A DNA stretch of 64,000 nt from Vibrio cholerae (GCA_009728235.1 WNZI01000016.1:1-64000); one strand, 5' to 3'; positions 48,763-56,885 are shown, numbered from the stretch's first letter. Numbers and translations: made by a program. The notes: generated from the sequence alone by a model not told the origin.

Positions 48763-48978
48763 ACTGGTAAGCTTGGCATAGACCAACCGGTCATCGTAAC
48801 TCGCTGTGCTCCGTCAGGAGCCTTCGGACGGCGGCCGGTATGCAAGCGGAGCCCTCTCCCACCCGCGTTTGCCTGGTGCGTTCCTTGGACGCATTGCAGG
48901 TAGCCGGGTCACCTGGTCGTCGTGATGACCGTAGTGCTGAAGCTCACGCTTCCGCCGGACATCCCCGACCGGTTGCCG

Positions 48979-49016
48979 AGGCCTCCGATTGCGCATGCAA
49001 TGGGAGGCCTTCTTTC
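48979..49016 (+). terminator. terminator-like attenuator in the infC leader
   Basis: AGGCCTCC (48979-48986) pairs with GGAGGCCT (49003-49010), and inside it ATTGC pairs with GCAAT around a GCAT loop. TCTTTCGTTT follows. This is an intrinsic terminator only about 40 bases before the infC start, with no gene between, which suggests transcription attenuation of the infC-rpmI-rplT operon. Confidence 0.65.
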
Positions 49017-49058
49017 GTTTGCACGCGGTGCCAGCTTGAGAATCCACAGGAGTGACAC

Positions 49059-50275
49059 ATTAGCGAGCCAAGAATCAATGATCGTATCCGCGTTCCAGAG
49101 GTGCGGTTGGTCGGACCTGCCGGCGAACAGGTAGGGATCGTCCGTATCGAGGACGCGCTCCGACTTGCAGCCGAGTCCGACCTGGATCTTGTCGAGGTGG
49201 CACCGCAGGCACGTCCTCCGGTCGCCAAGCTCATGGATTTTGGTAAGTACAAGTACGAAGCGGCCGTCAAGGCACGTGAGGCCCGGAAGAACCAGACCAA
49301 TACGGTCCTGAAGGAGATCCGGTTCCGGCTCAAGATCGATACGCACGACTACGAGACGAAGCGCGGTCACGCGATGCGCTTCCTCGGTGCCGGCGACAAG
49401 GTCAAGGCCATGATCCAGTTTCGTGGTCGTGAGCAGCAGCGGCCGGAGATGGGCATCCGCCTGCTCCAGAAGTTCGCCGACGACGTCGCCGAAGTCGGCG
49501 TGGTCGAATCGTCACCGCGCATCGACGGCCGGAACATGGTCATGGTGATCGGCCCGACGAAGAACAAGGCCGAGGCGAAGGCCGAAGCGCGGCGTGCAAC
49601 CCAGCGCGCCGATGCCAAGGCGGCCAACGAAGCGGCGAAGTCGGGCGAGGACACCGGTCGCATCGACACCTCCGGCGACAGCGGTGCCCCGCTGACGCAG
49701 TCGCTCGCGGACTCCTGCCGGAGGGCTACGTGATCACGACCGAGCCGGAGACGGACGTCCAGGAACGGCAGCCGAGGCTCCGGCCCAGGCCGCCGGTGCC
49801 GAGGACGCTCCCGCCGGGTCGGTCGACGCCGGAGCAGGCACGCGCGCCCGCCGCACAGCAGGCTCCGCAGACGGCACCGAGGTCTGCTCCGGTGCGGACA
49901 TCGGCGCCGCGGTCCACCTCGTCGGCTCCTCGGTCCACCTCGTCGGCTCCTCGGTCCACGTCGTCGGCCCCGCGGTCCGCGCCGCCACGTCCCGCGACCG
50001 AGCGGCCCGCTTCAGCGCGTCCGTCCACCGAGCGTCCTGCGACGGAACGCCCGGCAGCGTCGCGACCTGCGGCGAGTGCTCCGAGGCCGGCGAGCACGAC
50101 GACGCCGGCAGCATCCGATGCAGCGCCTGCGGCGGCACCGAAGCCCGCTGTCGTCGCCAAGCCATCGGCCATGCCGAAGCCCGGAGCGCCGAAGCCGTCG
50201 GCAACCCCCAAGCCTGCCGGCAGGGCGGCTCCCAAGAGTCCGACCAGCCGTCCCAAGCCCGGAAGCACGGACTAG
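49059..50275 (+). CDS. infC: translation initiation factor IF-3 with ATT start and long C-terminal tail (one apparent frameshift)
   Basis: IF-3 keeps subunits apart and proofreads initiator tRNA. The conserved beginning [19 protein letters not shown] requires an ATT start at 49059, with AGGAG six bases before it. Rare AUU starts are known for infC and let IF-3 control its own synthesis. The N-domain, linker ([25 protein letters not shown]) and C-domain ([18 protein letters not shown]) are complete. Near 49712 the frame breaks: LTQSLAD continues as [15 protein letters not shown] after adding one base. A tail of about 190 residues rich in Pro, Ala and Ser follows, about 405 residues in total. 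Such tails are known in Micrococcaceae IF-3. Confidence 0.9.
49918..49980. repeat. 21-base tandem repeat in the IF-3 tail
   Basis: About three copies of a 21-base unit encode SAPRSTS heptads. The frame is kept, so copy number can vary without breaking the protein. Confidence 0.8.
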
Positions 50276-50378
50276 GCTCCGGCCTCGTCCTGCCGGGTAC
50301 GTCCGACAACCAGCAGGCACCTTCGGGTGCCGACTCCCGGGTGCATCCGCCCCGGCTACATGAAGGAGATCGGTTTCC

Positions 50379-50573
50379 ATGCCGAAGATGAAGACCCACA
50401 GCGGCGTCAAGAAGCGCTTCAAGCTGACCGGTAGCGGCAAGCTCAAGCGCCAGCAGGCGAACCGCCGGCACTACCTCGAGCACAAGTCCTCGACCCTGAC
50501 CCGCCGTCTCGCGAGCGACAAGATCGTCTCGAAGGCGGACACCAAGGTCATCAAGAAGATGCTGGGCATCTAA
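50379..50573 (+). CDS. rpmI: 50S ribosomal protein L35
   Basis: 64 residues, highly basic, starting [24 protein letters not shown] and ending KVIKKMLGI, as in all L35 proteins. GAAGGAG lies eleven bases before the ATG. Standard infC-rpmI-rplT order. Confidence 0.96.
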   Translation: MPKMKTHSGVKKRFKLTGSGKLKRQQANRRHYLEHKSSTLTRRLASDKIVSKADTKVIKKMLGI

Positions 50574-50665
50574 CCACCCATCCACCCCCTCGGGAAAGCG
50601 CACGCACGGGACGTGGTGCGCTGCGGCTACGGCCGTGACCGAAGTCGAGCAAAAGGAGTACACAC

Positions 50666-51055
50666 GTGGCACGTGTGAAGCGGGCAGTCAATGCCCACAA
50701 GAAGCGTCGGGTCATCCTCGAGCGCGCCAAGGGCTACCGCGGGCAGCGCTCACGCCTGTACCGCAAGGCCAAGGAGCAGCTGCTCCACTCGTTCGTCTAC
50801 AGCTACGGTGACCGCCGCAAGCGCAAGGGCGATTTCCGTCGCCTGTGGATCCAGCGCATCAACGCTGCCTCCCGCGCCAACGGCCTGACGTACAACCGCC
50901 TGATCCAGGGTCTGAAGGCCGCCGAGATCCAGGTCGACCGTCGTATGCTCGCCGACCTTGCCGTCACGGACGGAGCCGCGTTCGCCGCGCTCGTCCAGCT
51001 CGCCAAGAACGCCCTGCCGGCCGATACGTCGGCTCCGGTCAAGGCCTCGGTCTAG
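50666..51055 (+). CDS. rplT: 50S ribosomal protein L20
   Basis: 129 residues: [26 protein letters not shown], the long rRNA-binding helix, then [30 protein letters not shown]. It starts at ATG-like GTG in CACGTGGCACG with AAAAGGAG upstream. L20 is an early 50S assembly protein and represses its own operon in several bacteria, which fits the attenuator before infC. Confidence 0.96.
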   Translation: MARVKRAVNAHKKRRVILERAKGYRGQRSRLYRKAKEQLLHSFVYSYGDRRKRKGDFRRLWIQRINAASRANGLTYNRLIQGLKAAEIQVDRRMLADLAVTDGAAFAALVQLAKNALPADTSAPVKASV

Positions 51056-51069
51056 GCCCCATCGGCTGT

Positions 51070-51087
51070 CGCGGGCATCAGCCCGCG
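51070..51087 (+). terminator. short GC hairpin after rplT
   Basis: CGCGGGC (51070-51076) pairs with GCCCGCG (51081-51087) around ATCA. No T-run, so it could be only a partial terminator before the methyltransferase gene. Confidence 0.4.
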
Positions 51088-51099
51088 AACCGGTACATC

Positions 51100-52071
51100 A
51101 TGACTGCGAACGGACGCCCCCAGGCGCCACTGATGACCAACACCCAGGCAGATCGGGTGAAGGAGGTGGCGCGACTGGCCGGGCGTCCGTCGCGGTTAAG
51201 GCGCCGGGAGTTCCTCGCCGAAGGCCCCCAGGCGGTTCGGGAGGCGCTTCGCCTCCACCTCGAGAGGTACGACGCCGGCAGGGCAGGCGTGGTCGTCGAC
51301 GTCTATGCGACGCCGGAGGCCCTCGAGCGGCACCCGGACCTCGCCGATCTGCTCCGCCAGGACGGGGCCCCCGGTGTCAGGGAAGCGACCCTCGAGGTCC
51401 TGGCCGCGATGTCGTCGACCGTCACGCCGCAGGGGTTCGTGGCCGTCTGTGCCTTCGTCGACGTCCCGCTCGAGGACGTTCTGGCCGCGTCTCCCCGCCT
51501 GGTCGCGGTGCTCGTGGAGGTGCGCGACCCGGGAAACGCGGGCACCATCATCCGGGCAGCGGATTCCGCAGGAGCCGACGCCGTCATCCTGACCGGCGCG
51601 AGCGTGGACCCCTACAATCCGAAGACCGTGAGGTCCACCGCAGGGTCGCTGTTCCATGTGCCGCTGGTACTGGGCGCGGACTCCGAGAGCCTTCTCCACC
51701 GCCTCCGCGAATCCGGACTGACGGTGCTCGCAGCAGACGGCCACGGGACTACTGACCTCGATGAACTCCAGGACGCCGCTGCCGGCCGGAGGTTCAGTGC
51801 ACGGCAGGGCGCTGGTCCCGCTACACCCGAGCCCGACGAGGGCCCGAGCGGGCCGAAGACCGATTCGACGGCGGAGCCGCGTGCCGTGCGGCTCGAGGAC
51901 GGCGGCGCCTGGCTGTTCGGGAACGAGGCCCAGGGGCTCCCGGAGAGTGTCGGTACGGCCGCCGACGCTCGCGTCGCCGTCCCCATCTACGGGAACGCCG
52001 AATCGCTCAATGTCGGAACGGCAGCCACGGTGTGCCTCTACGCCTCAGCCCGCGCGCAACGGCTCCGCTGA
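51100..52071 (+). CDS. TrmH/SpoU-family RNA methyltransferase
   Basis: 2'-O-ribose methyltransferase with a SPOUT knot, 323 residues. An N-terminal substrate-binding domain (RVKEVARLAGRPSRLRRREFLAEGPQAVREAL) precedes motif 1 VRDPGNAGTIIRAADSAGADAVIL, motif 2 NPKTVRSTAGSLFHVPL and motif 3 VPIYGNAESLNVGTAATVCLYA. A disordered insert (about 215-260) interrupts the knot domain. ATG at 51100; another at 51133 is possible. rRNA is the likely substrate, the exact site unknown. It commonly lies between rplT and pheS. Its end overlaps the convergent MFS gene by 27 bases. Confidence 0.92.
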   Translation: MTANGRPQAPLMTNTQADRVKEVARLAGRPSRLRRREFLAEGPQAVREALRLHLERYDAGRAGVVVDVYATPEALERHPDLADLLRQDGAPGVREATLEVLAAMSSTVTPQGFVAVCAFVDVPLEDVLAASPRLVAVLVEVRDPGNAGTIIRAADSAGADAVILTGASVDPYNPKTVRSTAGSLFHVPLVLGADSESLLHRLRESGLTVLAADGHGTTDLDELQDAAAGRRFSARQGAGPATPEPDEGPSGPKTDSTAEPRAVRLEDGGAWLFGNEAQGLPESVGTAADARVAVPIYGNAESLNVGTAATVCLYASARAQRLR

Positions 52072-53304
52072 GTCGGGACGTCCCGCGGCAGTCCGATCGC
52101 CGGCCGGGACGCCGCGCTCCAGCCTCCCGCTGAGAACCGCGACCCCGAGCCCCAGCACCGCGAGGCCGGCGCCCACCAGGGCTGGAGCGGTGAAGCCCCA
52201 GCCCGCGGTGATCACCGCACCACCCAGCGCGGCGCCGAGGGCGTTCGCGGTGTTGAGCGAGGAATGATTCATCGAGGACGCGAGTGACGGCGCCCCGGGC
52301 GCGACGTCGAGCAGACGCGCCTGGAGGGGTGGAATCAGCGCCGACCCGCTCGTGCCGACCAGGAAGACGAACAGACAGGCGCTCCAGGGCGCAGTCGCGG
52401 CGAGAGGGAACAGCAGCAGGACCACCGTGATCGCTGCCATGACACCGTAGATGCTGCCCAGGATCGACCTGTCCGCGAGGCGCCCGCCGAGGATGTTGCC
52501 GGTCACCATGCCCACCCCGTAGAGCGCGACGACGACGGGGAGAAGCGACGCCTCCAGCCCGGCCACCTCGGTCATGATGGGCGAGATGTACGAGTAGACC
52601 GCGAAGAACCCACCGAAACCGACGATCCCGATGAGGAGGGTGAGCCAGAGCTGCGGCCGACGCAGTGCCCCAAGCTCCCGCCGGATGCTGGCCCCGGGAT
52701 TCACCGGAACATGCGGCACGAAGGTCCTGATCAGGATCAGGGTCACGGCACCGATCACGCCGACGAGCAGGAACATCGAGCGCCAGCCGAGCTGCTGCCC
52801 GAGCCAGGTGGCGAAGGGGACCCCCACCACATTGGCGATGCTGAGGCCGAGCATCACCATCGAGATGGCCCGTCCCCGCCGCGCGGGGTCCGCAAGGGAT
52901 GCGGCGATGACGGCGGACACGCCGAAGTATGCGCCGTGCGGAAGACCCGACAGGAAGCGCGAGGCAAGCATCCAGCCGAACCCCGACGCGAAGAAGGACG
53001 AGACGTTCGCCAGCGTGATCATCAGCATGAGGGCCAGCGCCACCGAGCGCTGGGGTTTCTTCGCGCCGAGGGTGGCCAGGACGGGGGCACCCACGACGAC
53101 GCCGAGGGCATAGGCGGAGATGACGTGCCCGCCCTGCGCGTAGCCCACGCCGAGGTCCGAACGCATCTCCTCGAGCAGGCCCATGATCGTGAATTCGGTC
53201 GTGCCGATCGCGAAGCCCCCGACGGCGAGGGCTCCGATGGCCAGGACGAGCCGACGGCCCGTGAGGCGCGGGGAGGTGATCGTCGGCCGTGCGGAGGCTG
53301 TCAT
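52045..53304 (-). CDS. MFS transporter, AraJ/drug-efflux type
   Basis: 419 residues, twelve predicted transmembrane helices. It has the FAIGTTEFTIMGLLEEMRSDLGV start typical of AraJ/YdhP-like sugar or drug exporters, the motif between helices 2 and 3 (LGAKKPQRSVAL), and SRFLSGLPHGAYFGVSAVIAA in helix 4. AAGGAAAC lies before the ATG. The substrate cannot be assigned. It lies in an accessory stretch inserted between the rplT-SpoU block and pheST. Confidence 0.88.
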   Translation of the reverse strand: MTASARPTITSPRLTGRRLVLAIGALAVGGFAIGTTEFTIMGLLEEMRSDLGVGYAQGGHVISAYALGVVVGAPVLATLGAKKPQRSVALALMLMITLANVSSFFASGFGWMLASRFLSGLPHGAYFGVSAVIAASLADPARRGRAISMVMLGLSIANVVGVPFATWLGQQLGWRSMFLLVGVIGAVTLILIRTFVPHVPVNPGASIRRELGALRRPQLWLTLLIGIVGFGGFFAVYSYISPIMTEVAGLEASLLPVVVALYGVGMVTGNILGGRLADRSILGSIYGVMAAITVVLLLFPLAATAPWSACLFVFLVGTSGSALIPPLQARLLDVAPGAPSLASSMNHSSLNTANALGAALGGAVITAGWGFTAPALVGAGLAVLGLGVAVLSGRLERGVPAGDRTAAGRPDSAEPLRAG

Positions 53305-53609
53305 GGGTTTCCTTGGTGCTCGAAGCGGAACGGGTGGGTCCGTCGCCGGTGGACCGCGCTGAGAGCCAGGGGTGTCGGGACGGCGATGCGGACGCCGTCG
53401 TCAGGTCAAGCCTAGGCGAAGACCGGGTGCTGCCCGGAAGTGCAACCTGAAATGAGGAGGGCCCCGGTTTGCGGCCGGGGGATCAGCGGATCTACGTTCG
53501 AGGAGGTACAAGCGCGCGCCCGGTCCATGAGCCCGGGTGGTAGCAGATCGGGACGGGGCCCGTCGGCCCGGTGCGTTCGAGATGGAACGACGAAGGAAAG
53601 GATCAGGCG
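53305..53609. other. gene-free stretch upstream of a small ORF
   Basis: 305 bases. It holds the 5' flank of the MFS gene and a short GC-rich inverted repeat (GGCCCCGG ... CCGGGGG near 53460-53482). TACGTT about 120 bases before the following ORF might be a -10. No gene is convincing here. Confidence 0.3.
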
Positions 53610-53867
53610 ATGGGTTGGACACCGCAGTCGTATCAGTTGCCGCAGAGCGAACACCTCCGGGAGGACATCAATCTCCCGGAGGAGCCGGAGCTGCCGGGGG
53701 AGGAGGGCGCGGCCCAGTTCTCCGAGGAGACCTACACCTCGACCGCGCTCAACGCGGGCCAGCAGGTTCCCGGCTTGAGCCCGCACGGTGAGTACCGCAG
53801 GAGCGACAATCCCGAACACCAGACGGCGGCCACGGGTGGGACCCTCGCGTCCCCCGAGGAGAGCTGA
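53610..53867 (+). CDS. small hydrophilic protein of unknown function
   Basis: 85 residues starting MGWTPQSYQLPQSEHLREDINLPEEPELPGEEG. Acidic, Pro/Glu-rich, without hydrophobic helices or cysteines, probably disordered. AAGG lies about nine bases before the ATG; an in-frame ATG 13 codons earlier has a poorer context. I do not recognise a family. It precedes the nudix gene by 45 bases. Confidence 0.5.
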   Translation: MGWTPQSYQLPQSEHLREDINLPEEPELPGEEGAAQFSEETYTSTALNAGQQVPGLSPHGEYRRSDNPEHQTAATGGTLASPEES

Positions 53868-53900
53868 CTACGGTTCCCGATGCAGGAGCAGGGGCATGAC

Positions 53901-53906
53901 TAGACT
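53901..53906 (+). promoter_or_regulatory. -10 of a leaderless promoter for the nudix gene
   Basis: TAGACT, six bases, then the GTG at 53913. Confidence 0.5.
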
Positions 53907-53912
53907 CGACGG

Positions 53913-54401
53913 GTGACGCTTTCCGAACCCCGCCGGCCCCTGCAGATCGTCGGGGCGGCAGTCGTCGACTCCCTCGCTCACCCCACGCGACTCCTCGTGG
54001 CACGGAGGACGGCCCCGCCGGCATTCGCAGGATTGTGGGAGTTCCCGGGCGGCAAGGTCGAACCTGGAGAGACATGTGAGGACGCGCTGCGGCGCGAGCT
54101 GAAGGAGGAGCTGGGGATACAGGCGATCCTCGGCGCCGAGATCCCCGGACCCGCTGCGACGGGATGGCCGCTGAACGAGCGGGCGGCGATGCGCGTCTGG
54201 TTCGCCGAGGTGTCGGCGGGAGAGGCGGAGCCCCTGCAGGACCACGATCAGCTCCTCTGGCTGCCGCTCCACCCCGGCGACGACGTGGATGCCCTGCCCT
54301 GGATCCCGGCGGACCGGCCGATCCTCACCGCACTGCGAGCAGCGCCGACCATGCGCTCGCGTGGACTCCGGGCAGGACGCCGGGACGGGCCGATCAACTA
54401 G
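53913..54401 (+). CDS. nudix hydrolase, MutT-like
   Basis: 162 residues from GTG. The nudix box reads [24 protein letters not shown] (Gx5Ex7REUXEEXGU), preceded by the MutT-like [23 protein letters not shown] segment. MutT proteins hydrolyse oxidised nucleotides such as 8-oxo-dGTP; other nucleotide substrates are possible. The gene converges on the radical SAM gene with 19 bases between them. Confidence 0.9.
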   Translation: MTLSEPRRPLQIVGAAVVDSLAHPTRLLVARRTAPPAFAGLWEFPGGKVEPGETCEDALRRELKEELGIQAILGAEIPGPAATGWPLNERAAMRVWFAEVSAGEAEPLQDHDQLLWLPLHPGDDVDALPWIPADRPILTALRAAPTMRSRGLRAGRRDGPIN

Positions 54402-54420
54402 AACAGCGTGGGCTGGGCCG

Positions 54421-55455
54421 CTATCCGCTCCGGAGCCCTACCTGCGGGCGGCGATGCGGGATCGTGCTGCTCCGCGGGCGAGAGGTTCCGGAAGAACCCA
54501 GCCCCGCCGCGAGGCCATGCGTCTTCCGGGCGACCCTGATCCTGCCGGTGAGCCATTCCCGATACTCCTTCGACGCATAGCTCCCGCCCCGGTAGAGCCC
54601 TTCGTACTTCGGGACCAGATGCGGGTGGTGAGCTGCAAGCCACTGCATGAACCACTCCCGTGAGCCGGGCCGGAGGTGCAGTGGGCCCGCGGTCACCCCG
54701 GTTGCCCCCGCCGCTGCCAGTGCTCCGAACAACCGGTCGAGCGAGTCGTCGTCGTCCGTGAGCCAGGGCAGGATGGGCATCGCCATGACCCCGCAGGGCA
54801 GCCCCGCCTCGCGCAGACGGGTGATCAGGGCGAGCCGCGCTCTGGGCGCCGGCGTCCCTGGTTCGATCGCTTCAGCGAGCGCGGGATCGACGAGCGCGAG
54901 CGAGATTCCCATGCCGACGTTCACGGACTGCGCGGCCGCCTTCAGGACGGGGATGTCACGCGCGAGGAGCGTCCCCTTGGTGAGTATGGAGAAGGGCGTG
55001 CCGGAGTCCGCCAGCGCCGTGATGATCCCGGGCATCAGTGCATACCTGCCCTCGGCTCGCTGGTACGGGTCGGTGTTGGTACCGAGCGCAACGTGCTCGT
55101 GGCTCCAGGAGGGACGGGTGAGCTCTCGCCGCAGCACCTCCCCGGCGTTGATCTTGACCACCAGTTGAGCGTCGAAATCGAGCCCGGTGTCGAGGTTGAG
55201 GTAGCTGTGCGTCTTCCGGGCGAAGCAGTACACGCAGGCATGCGAGCAGCCACGGTAGGGGTTGATGGTCCAGGAGAAGGGCATCGACGAGGTCGGCGGG
55301 ACCTTGTTCAGCACGGACTTCGCGGTGACCTCGTGGAACGTGATCCCGGCGAACTCGGGCGTCGTGACGGTCCGCACCAGCCCGGCGAGGGGCAGGAGGG
55401 CGGGCTCGACGGCGCCCGGGTCACCGTCACTGATCTTCTGACCTTCCCATCGCAT
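54421..55455 (-). CDS. Rv2578c-family radical SAM protein
   Basis: 344 residues from the ATG at 55455 (MRWEGQKISDGD). It shows AGITFHEVTAKSVLNKVP, TINPYRGCSHACVYCFARKTH with the SAM-cluster motif CSHACVYC, LGTNTDPYQRAEGRYALM, SILTKGTLLARDI, IEPGTPAPRARL and LHLRPGSREWFMQWLA. This is the actinobacterial Rv2578c family, related to spore photoproduct lyase-like (SplB) enzymes. The substrate is not known to me. A near-perfect LexA box lies directly upstream, so it may belong to the DNA-damage response. An earlier in-frame ATG (55473) would put that box inside the coding region. Confidence 0.9.
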   Translation of the reverse strand: MRWEGQKISDGDPGAVEPALLPLAGLVRTVTTPEFAGITFHEVTAKSVLNKVPPTSSMPFSWTINPYRGCSHACVYCFARKTHSYLNLDTGLDFDAQLVVKINAGEVLRRELTRPSWSHEHVALGTNTDPYQRAEGRYALMPGIITALADSGTPFSILTKGTLLARDIPVLKAAAQSVNVGMGISLALVDPALAEAIEPGTPAPRARLALITRLREAGLPCGVMAMPILPWLTDDDDSLDRLFGALAAAGATGVTAGPLHLRPGSREWFMQWLAAHHPHLVPKYEGLYRGGSYASKEYREWLTGRIRVARKTHGLAAGLGSSGTSRPRSSTIPHRRPQVGLRSG

Positions 55456-55463
55456 ACCATTAT

Positions 55464-55479
55464 TAGAACACATCTTCTA
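55464..55479. promoter_or_regulatory. SOS-like box before the radical SAM gene
   Basis: TAGAACACATCTTCTA has the same arms as the LysM-side LexA box (TAGAAC-N4-GTTCTA) except for one base (C for G at 55474). It starts nine bases before the chosen start codon of the radical SAM gene and lies 34 bases from the pcp -10 on the other side. Confidence 0.55.
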
Positions 55480-55512
55480 ATATTCCCCGAGGATCGACGG
55501 CGGGGATGCGCC

Positions 55513-55518
55513 TAGGCT
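55513..55518 (+). promoter_or_regulatory. -10 of a leaderless promoter for pcp
   Basis: TAGGCT, six bases, then the ATG at 55525. Confidence 0.5.
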
Positions 55519-55524
55519 GGACGC

Positions 55525-56163
55525 ATGATCCTGCTGACCGGCTTCGAACCCTTCGCCGGGGAATCCACCAATCCTTCCTGGCATGCCGCGCAGCGCGCGG
55601 CGGAACGCCTCACCGATCAGGGCCACGCGGCTGTCGCCGTCGAACTGCCCTGTGCCTTCCACCGCAGTATCGACGTCCTGCGCGAAGCCCTCGAGGACTA
55701 TTCGCCCGTCCTCGTGCTCTGCGTGGGCCAGGCCGGCGGGCGGGAGCGGATCTCCATCGAGCGGGTCGCCATCAATGTCGATGATGCTCGCATCCCGGAC
55801 AACGACGGCCAGCGCCCGATCGACGAACCGGTGGTGGCGGGAGGCCCGTCGGCCTACTTCTCGACCCTGCCCATCAAGGCCTGTCGTGAGGCGGTGGCCC
55901 GGCTGGGCGTCCCCGTCGAGGTGTCACAGACCGCCGGCACATACGTGTGCAACCACGTCTTCTACGCGCTCATGCATCAGCTCGCGCGTCGGGATGACAT
56001 CCGGGGCGGCTTCGTCCACGTCCCGTACTCCTCCGAGCAGGGACAGGCCCATCGCGCACCGGGACTGGACGTGGACGCCATGGCATCGGCGCTGGTCACG
56101 ATCGCGACGACCGCAGTGGCCACCGTGTCCGATGCACGGATCGCTGCAGGGGCCGAGCACTGA
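55525..56163 (+). CDS. pcp: pyroglutamyl-peptidase I
   Basis: A cysteine peptidase (C15) that removes N-terminal pyroglutamate. 212 residues, starting MILLTGFEPFAGESTNPSW. The catalytic triad is visible: Glu in GGRERISIERVAIN, Cys in TAGTYVCNHVFY and His in GGFVHVPYSSEQ. The start lacks a ribosome-binding site but has a -10 at leaderless spacing. Confidence 0.94.
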   Translation: MILLTGFEPFAGESTNPSWHAAQRAAERLTDQGHAAVAVELPCAFHRSIDVLREALEDYSPVLVLCVGQAGGRERISIERVAINVDDARIPDNDGQRPIDEPVVAGGPSAYFSTLPIKACREAVARLGVPVEVSQTAGTYVCNHVFYALMHQLARRDDIRGGFVHVPYSSEQGQAHRAPGLDVDAMASALVTIATTAVATVSDARIAAGAEH

Positions 56164-56204
56164 CCAGGGGCGCGACCTGCTGACGCCATCCCGCCTTGCC
56201 ACTG

Positions 56205-56669
56205 CTACGGGCGGCGTCCGAGCCCGGTCGGGATCACGGCGCGGAGCGTCTGCGCTACGGACCGCAGCGGCTGCTCGCGATAGCCGCCGTCCGCCAGCCC
56301 GGCTCCGCGTTCGAAGACGTTGCGCGACGCCGGATCGCCGGTCCGCAGGAGGGAGTAGCCGCTTGCCACCAGATAGGCAGGGAGGAACGGCAGCCCGCAG
56401 CAGGCGGCATACTGCCGGGCGTGGCGCGCCTCGTGGTCGAGGAGGCGGGCGAATCCTGCGGGGGAGTCCCGCGGGACGGATCCACGCAACAGCACGACGC
56501 TTCCCACGGTGAACGCCCTGGCCCTCGGTAGGCGACGCCGGTAGCCCTCCGCCACCAGGATGCCGTGGGGCCCTGCCGACACGCGGCACCCGGACAGGGC
56601 GGCCACGGCGAGGCCGCAGGGCGTGGACAGGTTGATCCAGTTGAGGAACGGTACGAGCCGGGGACGCAT
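56205..56669 (-). CDS. hypothetical protein with HExxH motif
   Basis: 154 residues from the ATG at 56669 (MRPRLVPFLNWINLSTPCGLAV). The centre reads FARLLDHEARHARQYA, an HExxH zinc-peptidase-like motif, followed by a weakly hydrophobic stretch (FLPAYLVASGYSLL). I do not recognise the family. A third metal ligand is not certain, so activity is open. The ATG has TACGAT six bases upstream on the minus strand. It converges on pcp. Confidence 0.7.
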   Translation of the reverse strand: MRPRLVPFLNWINLSTPCGLAVAALSGCRVSAGPHGILVAEGYRRRLPRARAFTVGSVVLLRGSVPRDSPAGFARLLDHEARHARQYAACCGLPFLPAYLVASGYSLLRTGDPASRNVFERGAGLADGGYREQPLRSVAQTLRAVIPTGLGRRP

Positions 56670-56675
56670 GCGGAC

Positions 56676-56681
56676 ATCGTA
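56676..56681 (-). promoter_or_regulatory. -10 of a leaderless promoter for the HExxH gene
   Basis: Minus strand TACGAT, six bases, then the ATG at 56669-56667. Confidence 0.5.
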
Positions 56682-56753
56682 CGGCCAGGGGGTGGACGGC
56701 GACCGGTCCGGGCGCGGTCGGAGCGCGGATCGCCCCGTGCCCACGGGGCCGGG

Positions 56754-56784
56754 TTGTGGTGCCGCGGGAGCGGTCGCCTAGACT
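56754..56784 (+). promoter_or_regulatory. pheST promoter
   Basis: TTGTGG (56754-56759) and TAGACT (56779-56784) with a 19-base spacer. Transcription would begin near 56791, about 95 bases before pheS. Confidence 0.5.
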
Positions 56785-56788
56785 TGGC

Positions 56789-56820
56789 AACGCCGGTGCG
56801 CCCCGCTGCGACCCGGCGTT
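56789..56820 (+). other. stem-loop at the pheST transcript start
   Basis: AACGCCGG (56789-56796) pairs with CCGGCGTT (56813-56820), and TTCCTGT follows. It could be a 5' stabilising stem or part of an attenuator. No Phe-rich leader peptide was seen. Confidence 0.4.
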
Positions 56821-56885
56821 TTCCTGTCCACGGCGTGGTCTGTCAGCAGAGCACCCGCCGCACGAGTGCAAGGTAAGCCATCGCC

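Noticed and set aside
66-49720. Programmed ribosomal frameshifting as the cause of the split genes
   Set aside because: The breaks fall in eleven unrelated genes with no shared slippery heptamer or downstream structure.
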